10,122 nucleotides of DNA from Methanomicrobiales archaeon (GTDB lineage: Archaea > Halobacteriota > Methanomicrobia > Methanomicrobiales > Methanospirillaceae), in assembly GCA_012798365.1 (NCBI GenBank), contig JAAZNH010000321.1:1-10122 (forward strand), read 5' to 3'. Positions 4,860 through 10,122 of this stretch are shown here, piece after piece. The notes under the pieces were generated by a model that made no database searches, was not told where the DNA came from, and was given only the letters and a program-made list of their open reading frames with translations. A program made the position numbers and the translations under genes. The number at the start of each line of letters is the position of its first letter. The stretch's first letter is position 1.

Positions 4860-7363
4860 CCCGCTACGTCTGTATCCATGGGCACTTCTACCAGCCGCCC
4901 CGCGAGAACCCCTGGCTTGAGGAGGTGGAAGTAGAGGATTCTGCGTACCCGTACCATGACTGGAATGCCCGGATCACTGCCGAATGCTACGGCCCCAATG
5001 CGGCGTCCCGCATCCTTGACTCCGATAAGCGGATCATCGATATCGTCAACAACTACGCAAAGATCAGTTTCAACTTCGGCCCTACCCTGCTCTCGTGGCT
5101 GGAGCAGAACAAGCCGGACGTGTATGCCGCAATCCTTGAGGCCGATGAGGTAAGCAGGAAACGGTTCGGCGGCCACGGCGCAGCCCTTGCGCAGGTGTAC
5201 AATCACATCATCATGCCGCTCGCATCGTCGCGGGACAAGTACACCCAGATCCACTGGGGGATCCATGACTTCGAACAGCGCTTCCGGCGAAAACCGGAGG
5301 GCATGTGGCTCCCCGAGACCGCGGTGGACCTTGAAACGCTGGACATGCTGGCAGAAGCCGGCATCCTCTTTACCATTCTCTCGCCAAAACAGGCTGCAAA
5401 GGTACGCCGGTCTGGCGACGAGATCTGGACGGACGTGAGCCGGGGGACGGTTGACACCTCCATGCCCTATCTCTGCCGGCTGCCGTCCGGCCGTTCCATC
5501 GCGCTGTTCTTTTACGATGATACGCTGGCCCAGGATGTTGCCTTTGGGAACCTGCTCGGGAACGGCGAGGTCTTTGCAGGCCGGATGATGCAGTACTTCA
5601 GCCGCACCCGGAACGGGGACGGGCTCCTGACGGTTGCATCGGACGGAGAGACGTACGGCCACCACCACCGTTTTGGCGACATGGCGCTTGCCTACGCCCT
5701 CTGGCTGACCGAGGAGAAATCCCCGGCAAAGATTACCGTGTTTGGCGAGTATCTCTCGCTCTTTCCCCCGACCCATGAAGCAGTCATTCTGGAAAACACC
5801 TCATGGAGCTGCCCGCACGGGATTGAACGGTGGAGAAGCGACTGCGGCTGCTGCACCCACGGGACCATTGTCAGGACAAGCAGCCCAGTATCTCACCCGC
5901 GGCCCGGCGAGGGCAGGAAACCGCTGCTCCTCCAGGGCTGCGAACTCTCGTGGCGGCAGAAATGGAGGACCCCCCTGCGACAGGCCATGGACTGGCTGCG
6001 GGATACGCTCGTGCCTATTTATGTTGACCGCATGAACTCGCTCGTCTCCGACCCGTGGCTGGCCCGGGACGCATATATCCGTCTCATCTCTGACCGCTCC
6101 CCGGCGGCCACGGATGCCTTCTTCAGCGAGTATGCGTTCCGGCCTCTCTCCCCGGAGGACCGGGTGCAGGCGCTCAAGCTCCTCGAGATGCAGAGAAACG
6201 CTCTCCTCATGTACACCAGCTGCGGCTGGTTCTTTGACGATATCTCCGGGATCGAGCCGGTACAGGTGATGCAGTATGCCTGTCGGGCAATGCAGCTCCT
6301 CCGGGAAGTATCCGGTCTTGACCTTGAACCGGAGTATAGTGCCATACTCCGTGAGGCGCCAAGCAATGTGCCGGAATACCGCAACGGTGCTGAGGTGTAC
6401 GAGCATTTTGTCCAGACTGCTGTCGTGGATCTCTCCCGCGTGGGGTTTCACGTTGCTTTGTCATCGCTTGCGGCTGATACCGGGGAGGATGTCCGGATCA
6501 GGAACTACACGATCCGGATGGAAGCGTTTGAACGCTCAGAAGCAGGGGATCTCCGGCTTGCCATGGGCAGGATCTTCCTCCGATCGCATATCACGAGCGA
6601 GGAAAATACCCTTGAGTTTGCTGTTGTATACCTGGGCGGTCATAACTTCCTTGGCGGTGCCCGGGAATATTCGGATCCGGCATTGTTCCGGAAGATGCAG
6701 GCGGAACTGAGAAATGCGTTCTCGCTCAGTGATGTCCCGCAGCTGATCATCGCTATCCGGAAGCATTTCGGGGAGCGTTCATACTCGCTGTGGGACCTCT
6801 TCAAGGACGGCCAGCGAAAAGTCCTCTATTATATCCTCGACTCCACCCTGCAGGATCTTGAATCGGAATACCGGCAGATCTACCGGACGCACTTCCCGCT
6901 CCTGAAAGTGATGCGGGAGATGCAGGTGCCGGTGCCAAAAGCGCTGGAAGACCCGGTCTGGTATATCCTCAATGCCGACTTAAAAAAAGCCCTGAAGGCA
7001 CAGGAGATCGACACGGCGGACCTGTATATCCTGGTAAACGAGATGATCAACAGCAAATTCACCCCGGATACCGAGGTCCTGGAGTTTGCCGCCACAAAAG
7101 CCATCCTCTCCCGGATGCAGCAGATCCCGGCAAGTGCCGATGCCACGGGCCTTCTTGAAACGATCAATACCGTTTTTAAGACGTTACAGCCGCTTAACCT
7201 GAACTATGATCTCTGGGAAAGCCAGAACATGTATTTCCGGATCGGGCGCAGGGACTACAAGCCGGCCCGGGAGAAGGCGAAAAGCGGCGATGAGAAGGCC
7301 CGGCGCTGGGTTGCCGCGTTTGAGGAGCTGGGCAAGAACCTCGGGGTGAACTGTTCGTGCTGA
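4856..7363 (+). CDS. Glycoside hydrolase family 57 protein with DUF3536 domain
   Basis: An 835-residue, presumably cytoplasmic protein (no signal peptide) expected to act on alpha-1,4/1,6-glucans. The N-terminal (beta/alpha)7-type GH57 domain, about residues 1-280, shows the family blocks: CIHGHFYQPPRENP (His8, His10), a QIHWGIHDF block (about 131-139), GMWLPETAVD with Glu154 at the nucleophile position, and SDGETYGHHH with Asp263 at the acid/base position. The DUF3536 part (about 285-830) begins with the characteristic SWSCPHGIERWRSDCGC cysteine cluster and is mostly helical. Proteins of this architecture are usually 750-900 residues and lie in glycogen-metabolism loci; the exact reaction (debranching, branching or hydrolysis) is not settled. 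GGAGG stands 4 nt before the ATG. The end of the gene overlaps malQ, so the two are one operon. Confidence 0.92.
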   Translation: MTRYVCIHGHFYQPPRENPWLEEVEVEDSAYPYHDWNARITAECYGPNAASRILDSDKRIIDIVNNYAKISFNFGPTLLSWLEQNKPDVYAAILEADEVSRKRFGGHGAALAQVYNHIIMPLASSRDKYTQIHWGIHDFEQRFRRKPEGMWLPETAVDLETLDMLAEAGILFTILSPKQAAKVRRSGDEIWTDVSRGTVDTSMPYLCRLPSGRSIALFFYDDTLAQDVAFGNLLGNGEVFAGRMMQYFSRTRNGDGLLTVASDGETYGHHHRFGDMALAYALWLTEEKSPAKITVFGEYLSLFPPTHEAVILENTSWSCPHGIERWRSDCGCCTHGTIVRTSSPVSHPRPGEGRKPLLLQGCELSWRQKWRTPLRQAMDWLRDTLVPIYVDRMNSLVSDPWLARDAYIRLISDRSPAATDAFFSEYAFRPLSPEDRVQALKLLEMQRNALLMYTSCGWFFDDISGIEPVQVMQYACRAMQLLREVSGLDLEPEYSAILREAPSNVPEYRNGAEVYEHFVQTAVVDLSRVGFHVALSSLAADTGEDVRIRNYTIRMEAFERSEAGDLRLAMGRIFLRSHITSEENTLEFAVVYLGGHNFLGGAREYSDPALFRKMQAELRNAFSLSDVPQLIIAIRKHFGERSYSLWDLFKDGQRKVLYYILDSTLQDLESEYRQIYRTHFPLLKVMREMQVPVPKALEDPVWYILNADLKKALKAQEIDTADLYILVNEMINSKFTPDTEVLEFAATKAILSRMQQIPASADATGLLETINTVFKTLQPLNLNYDLWESQNMYFRIGRRDYKPAREKAKSGDEKARRWVAAFEELGKNLGVNCSC

Positions 7364-8859
7364 ACGGCCGGGGGAGCGGGCTCCTTTTGCACATCACCTC
7401 CCTTCCTTCCCGTTACGGGATTGGTGACCTGGGGCCGGCCGCTTTCCGGTTTTGCGACCTGCTCTCGTCTGCCCGGCAGAAGTACTGGCAGATCCTGCCC
7501 CTGAACCCCACCTCCGGCGGCCACGACCACTCCCCGTACAAGAGCACCTCGGCCAGCGCCTGCAACACGCTGCTTATCAGCCCCGAGGAGCTCATGAAGG
7601 CCGGGCTGCTCGATGCGGCAGCGATAGAACATGCACCGGATTTTCCTGCCGCCAGCGTGGATTTTGGCGGAGTGGAACGGTACAAGGGAGAGCTTTTTTC
7701 TGCCGCGTTTGAGAACTTCCGGGCCGGGCGGGGGGACCATGCGGGATACGGGCGGTTCTGCCGGGAGAATGGTGGGTGGCTTTCGGATTTTGCCCTGTTT
7801 ACCGCCCTGCACCGGCAGTATGGGGACCGGCCGTGGAATCTCTGGCCCGCTGATATCCGCTGCCGCCAGCCGGATGCCCTTGCTGCTGCACAAAAAGACC
7901 TTGCCTGGCAGGTTGAGCGGGAACAGTTCCTCCAGTTTGTCTTTCATGGTCAGTGGCAGGCGCTGCATGCATACTGTCGCGACCGGAACATTCGGATTAT
8001 CGGCGATATCCCGATCTATGTCGATTATGACAGCGCCGATGTCTGGACGCACCCGGAGCTCTTCTGCCTCGATGCGTCCGGCCGCCCGGTGGTTGTAGCC
8101 GGTGTTCCCCCGGATTATTTCTCAACAACCGGCCAGCTCTGGGGGAACCCGCTGTACCGGTGGGAGGCCCATGAAAAGGAAGGGTACGCATGGTGGCTCG
8201 GACGCCTGGGCCGGGTCCTCTCCTGCACGGATCTTGTCCGGATCGATCACTTCCGGGGGCTCGTGGCGTACTGGGAGGTGCCGGCCGGATCAGAAAACGC
8301 CATCGGGGGCCGGTGGGTTCCCGCACCGGCTGACCGGTTCCTTACGGCGCCCAGGGCCCGCTTTCCGGAGATGCCGGTGATTGCCGAGGACCTGGGGATC
8401 ATAACCCCCGATGTGCGGGAGATAATGGCCCGGTTTAACCTTCCGGGAATGCGGGTGCTCCTCTTTGCATTCACGGATGATCCGGCCGGCAACCCCCATG
8501 CGCCCCACAATATCCCCCGAAACGTGCTCCTGTATCCGGGCACCCATGACAATGCTCCTGCCCGCGGGTGGTATGATGATGTATCTGCACCGGCCGAGCG
8601 GGATCGGGTCCGGCTGTACTTTGGGCTGGAAGGCGGGGGCCGGGAGTTTGCCCGGGCTCTGGTCCGCCATGCCATGACCTCAGCGGCAGATACTGCAATA
8701 CTCTCCGTGCAGGACCTGCTCGGGCTTGGGATGGAGGCGCGGCTCAATACCCCGGGCACCGAGAAAGGCAACTGGCGCTGGCGGCTGGCGGAAGGGCAGG
8801 TTTCACCGGATGTGGTAGATTACCTGCGGGACCTTACCACGATAACCGGCAGGGCCTGA
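7357..8859 (+). CDS. malQ: 4-alpha-glucanotransferase (amylomaltase, GH77)
   Basis: A cytoplasmic disproportionating enzyme that moves alpha-1,4-glucan segments between chains, releasing some glucose. The 500 residues are the usual length of bacterial-type MalQ. All GH77 landmarks are present: N-terminal LLLHITSLPSRYGIGDLG, WQILPLNPT and SPYKSTSASACN, IRIIGDIPIYVDYDSADVW (about 212-230), the nucleophile block VRIDHFRGL (Asp297), the acid/base block VIAEDLG (Glu344), the transition-state block GTHDN (Asp398), and C-terminal RLNTPGTEKGNWRWRL. The start is GTG 7357, inside the last codons of the GH57 gene (7-bp overlap). A Shine-Dalgarno GGGGTGA sits 7 nt upstream, and no better in-frame start exists before it. 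Tight coupling to the GH57/DUF3536 gene points to joint breakdown or remodelling of stored glycogen. Confidence 0.96.
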   Translation: MLNGRGSGLLLHITSLPSRYGIGDLGPAAFRFCDLLSSARQKYWQILPLNPTSGGHDHSPYKSTSASACNTLLISPEELMKAGLLDAAAIEHAPDFPAASVDFGGVERYKGELFSAAFENFRAGRGDHAGYGRFCRENGGWLSDFALFTALHRQYGDRPWNLWPADIRCRQPDALAAAQKDLAWQVEREQFLQFVFHGQWQALHAYCRDRNIRIIGDIPIYVDYDSADVWTHPELFCLDASGRPVVVAGVPPDYFSTTGQLWGNPLYRWEAHEKEGYAWWLGRLGRVLSCTDLVRIDHFRGLVAYWEVPAGSENAIGGRWVPAPADRFLTAPRARFPEMPVIAEDLGIITPDVREIMARFNLPGMRVLLFAFTDDPAGNPHAPHNIPRNVLLYPGTHDNAPARGWYDDVSAPAERDRVRLYFGLEGGGREFARALVRHAMTSAADTAILSVQDLLGLGMEARLNTPGTEKGNWRWRLAEGQVSPDVVDYLRDLTTITGRA

Positions 8860-8900
8860 CCGCCGATCACTACAGCACCAGCTCCCCGCCAGCCGGGCAA

Positions 8901-8910
8901 TACTTATATT
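8901..8910 (+). promoter_or_regulatory. TATA box of the Cas4-like gene
   Basis: TACTTATATT lies in the 87-bp gap after malQ. A start site about 25 bp downstream (near 8930) gives a short leader of about 17 nt that still contains the Shine-Dalgarno GAGGAG at 8936-8941. This supports separate transcription from the glucan operon. Confidence 0.5.
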
Positions 8911-8946
8911 CCGTGTCCTGTCAAACGTTATGAACGAGGAGTTATT

Positions 8947-9621
8947 CTGGCGGACCAGAAGGCATTTATCACCATTTCCGACCTCGTGCGGGTCCATGCA
9001 TGCCCGGTCAGGTTTTACTATGAGCGCAATGAGACGGTCTCTGAATCCGACCGGTATGCTGTCTGCAAGCAGGTCTCGTATCACCTTGGGGTACCCCTTG
9101 ATGCTGAGGCGATCTGGGACGAGGTCCTGACGGTCCGCCCCCATATTGATCCGGCGATGAAAGAGTACCTTGGCATCTGCATCACCGCGTGCAGCAAACA
9201 GCAGTGGAAGTCTGCCAAGGAAACTGACGTGCGGGTGGTATCGGAAAAGCACCATCTTGCCGGTATGATTGACCGCCGCTTCGAGGACGGCACCTTTTCC
9301 ATCATCCGGGCTGCCGGTGCGATGCCGATTGGCACCTATGCTGCCGATCGTCTCCGGATTGCTGCGATCTCCCTCTGCCTTGAAGAGATGACCGGGACCG
9401 AGGTGCGGGGCGGGGATGTTGAACATATTCCCGATGGTGTTTCGCGCCACCATGATGTCCAGCCCCGCGACCGCCGGCAGGTCATCACGGCTATCCAGAA
9501 ATACAAATCCATCATGGATGGCAACCTTCCCGAGCCCCCGCTCAACGCTCCCTGCAACCGCTGCAGATACAAGGAGAAGTGCGAGAGCAGCGTGGGCCGG
9601 CGGCTGAGCGAACTGCTCTAA
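8947..9621 (+). CDS. Stand-alone Cas4-like (DUF83) iron-sulfur protein, nuclease motif apparently lost; probable CTG start
   Basis: A 224-residue protein if started at CTG 8947. The family N-terminus 'ITISDLV..HACPVRFYYE' (residues 8-26 here) demands a start upstream of the in-frame GTG at 8986, yet no ATG, GTG or TTG exists there. CTG 8947 has GAGGAG 5 nt upstream and would give M-ADQKAF. Cas4 proteins are RecB-like exonucleases with a four-cysteine 4Fe-4S cluster. Here Cys19 and the C-terminal CNRCRYKEKC (Cys203, 206, 212) keep that cluster pattern, and LAGMID supplies the GxxD aspartate (Asp109). The expected E-x-K is replaced by FSIIRAAGA, and the glutamine motif by ADRLRIAAISLCLEE, so nuclease activity is doubtful. 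No CRISPR array or other cas gene is in the window. It may serve in DNA repair or as a structural or regulatory relative; its role is unknown. Confidence 0.8.
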   Translation: MADQKAFITISDLVRVHACPVRFYYERNETVSESDRYAVCKQVSYHLGVPLDAEAIWDEVLTVRPHIDPAMKEYLGICITACSKQQWKSAKETDVRVVSEKHHLAGMIDRRFEDGTFSIIRAAGAMPIGTYAADRLRIAAISLCLEEMTGTEVRGGDVEHIPDGVSRHHDVQPRDRRQVITAIQKYKSIMDGNLPEPPLNAPCNRCRYKEKCESSVGRRLSELL

Positions 9622-9624
9622 TCC

Positions 9625-9638
9625 TTGTTTTTTGTTCT
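9625..9638 (+). terminator. T-rich terminator after the Cas4-like gene
   Basis: TTGTTTTTTGTTCT begins three bases after the TAA at 9619-9621. A T6 run without a hairpin is a plausible archaeal terminator. The 11-mer GTTTTTTGTTC recurs at 9915, right after the inverted repeat. Confidence 0.45.
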
Positions 9639-9640
9639 CC

Positions 9641-9730
9641 TCATTCGTACTCTCCTGCGCCCTGCAGGCTGGTGACTGCGTGGATCACTTCATGGGAGCC
9701 AGGTTTATCCGGGAGAAGTATCTTCAGCAT
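9641..9730 (-). CDS. Possible 29-residue ORF or C-terminal gene remnant
   Basis: Minus-strand ATG 9730 to TGA 9641 encodes 29 residues (begins MLKILLPDKPGSHEV, ends SLQGAGEYE) of ordinary, balanced protein-like composition, unlike the Arg/Pro/Ser-rich shadow frames common in this GC-rich DNA. The same frame is open upstream without a start to about position 9807, adding residues such as GEFDRASQAGT, so this could be the tail of a decayed gene. There is no clear Shine-Dalgarno sequence. I recognise no family. It converges with the Cas4-like gene. Confidence 0.25.
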   Translation of the reverse strand: MLKILLPDKPGSHEVIHAVTSLQGAGEYE

Positions 9731-9787
9731 TGTTCCAGCCTGGCTTGCCCGGTCGAATTCCCCTGCCCTTTTCCGGGTCCGTTTGCA

Positions 9788-9912
9788 TTCTGCCCTGCCC
9801 GACCCCCCTCAGGTTCCGCTGGACGAAAATTAGGAAATTTTTAGTCGTGATTTCCACGGGAAATGGGGGTATTTTTGCCTGTTCCGGAAAGGGGGGTCGG
9901 GCAGGGGCAGAA
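9788..9912. repeat. 22/23-nt inverted repeat enclosing competing hairpins
   Basis: The left arm 9788-9809 (TTCTGCCCTGCCCGACCCCC + CT) is the reverse complement of the right arm 9890-9912 except for one extra C. The 80-nt interior holds: an AT-rich hairpin at 9822-9846 (AAAATT-AGGA-AATTTT, flanked by GAC/GTC); a second at 9850-9864 (ATTTCC-ACG-GGAAAT); and an alternative in which GGAAAT at 9833-9838 pairs with the same ATTTCC, so the hairpins exclude each other. The palindrome TTCCGGAA (9882-9889) abuts the right arm, and GTTTTTTGTTC follows 2 bases after it. It could be a structured RNA or terminator, a MITE-like element with no target duplication seen, or an operator. Confidence 0.7.
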
Positions 9913-9967
9913 GTGTTTTTTGTTCCTCCGGCCCCCCCCATCCGCGATTGTACAAAGAAAGAACGGG

Positions 9968-9977
9968 CTATATTTTT
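9968..9977 (+). promoter_or_regulatory. Outward-facing TATA-like box near right edge
   Basis: CTATATTTTT, preceded by GGG, would start a plus-strand transcript near 10000 that leaves the window. The only frame open from there (GTG 9992) is Arg/Pro-rich and unconvincing, so the product, if any, lies beyond the edge or is an RNA. Confidence 0.3.
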
Positions 9978-10122
9978 CCGTCGTTTCAATCGTGTCAACC
10001 GGTGGTTTCCGGCTCCTGTCTGGCACAGATTCCCGGTTCTGCACAACTCGCATGTTCCCGGCCCGACCCCCTCCGGCCCGGATCACGGCACGGCAGGCCA
10101 GGTCACGGACACTTTCACCACG

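Larger units (their letters stand above)
9622..10122. other. About 500 bp without a convincing gene
   Basis: After the Cas4-like stop codon no open frame on either strand shows a recognisable family, a Shine-Dalgarno sequence and ordinary composition together. The stretch holds the T-rich terminator, the possible 29-residue minus-strand ORF, the inverted-repeat element, a TATA-like box, and a third copy of the GCCCGACCCCCT motif at 10061-10072. The base composition is uneven, with C/G homopolymer runs beside AT-rich islands, unlike the coding part of the window. Confidence 0.6.

Noticed and set aside
4733..5776. A 347-codon minus-strand frame antisense to the GH57 gene
   Set aside because: It lies opposite the conserved catalytic half of GH57, its translation has no recognisable domain, and long antisense frames are expected in GC-rich coding DNA.
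5801..6451. A 216-codon antisense frame inside the GH57 gene
   Set aside because: Shadow of a gene whose plus-strand frame is clearly conserved; no domain in the antisense product.
7255..8052. A 265-codon antisense frame over the GH57/malQ junction
   Set aside because: MalQ motifs lie on the opposite strand, and the antisense translation shows no domain.
8930..9130. ATG 8930 frame (66 codons) at the predicted transcript start of the Cas4-like gene
   Set aside because: It is out of frame with the conserved Cas4-like protein, and its Arg/Ser-rich translation looks like a shadow. Kept only as an alternative in the CTG-start finding.
9841..10086. 81- and 113-codon minus-strand frames (9841-10086, 9705-10046)
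   Set aside because: They overlap each other and run across the inverted repeat. They have no recognisable domain and no clear ribosome site, and their translation depends on the structured repeat.
8860..10122. CRISPR array near the Cas4-like gene
   Set aside because: There are no regularly spaced direct repeats; the only repeats are one inverted pair and short motif copies.

Overview
The window looks like chromosomal DNA of a moderately GC-rich methanogenic euryarchaeon, most likely of the Methanomicrobiales (a Methanoregula-like lineage; this placement is inference). The support is: a tRNA-Thr with a T discriminator and no encoded CCA; TATA-box promoters about 25 bp upstream of start codons; membrane-bound PAS histidine kinases with an archaeal-style RHDI/NQL phospho-acceptor box; a GH57/DUF3536 glycosidase; and a DUF83-type Cas4-like protein.

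Left part (1-4077, minus strand): two tandem, clearly paralogous sensor histidine kinases, each with a 5TMR-LYT-type membrane domain, two PAS domains, an H-box and an HATPase domain. The downstream copy runs off the left edge. The upstream copy is interrupted by an in-frame TAG at codon 104, exactly where its paralogue has Val104. The two genes share a 205-bp block at their H-box that is almost identical (3 differences), while the flanks are clearly diverged, which points to gene conversion. Each has its own TATA box placed for a leaderless or nearly leaderless transcript.

Middle (4190-4860): tRNA-Thr(CGT) and a DUF3467 protein, both on the minus strand, then a divergent intergenic region. 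On the plus side a 20-codon leader ORF with a strong Shine-Dalgarno sequence ends in an ATGA overlap with the next gene.

Right-centre (4856-8859, plus strand): a two-gene alpha-glucan operon, a GH57/DUF3536 protein followed by a 4-alpha-glucanotransferase (MalQ, GH77) that starts with GTG inside the end of the first gene. Together they probably remodel stored glycogen-like polysaccharide.

Right part (8901-10122): a stand-alone Cas4-like protein with no CRISPR array or other cas genes. It keeps the four-cysteine iron-sulfur signature but lacks the E-x-K nuclease motif, and it appears to start at a CTG. After it comes about 500 bp with no convincing gene. That stretch holds a 22/23-nt inverted repeat (9788-9912) enclosing small, mutually exclusive hairpins and followed by a T run, a possible small minus-strand coding remnant, and an outward-facing TATA box near the right end.

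No complete novel multi-gene system is evident. The items most worth following up are the amber-interrupted kinase, the nuclease-motif-less Cas4-like protein with its odd start, the structured repeat element, and the leader ORF of the glucan operon.
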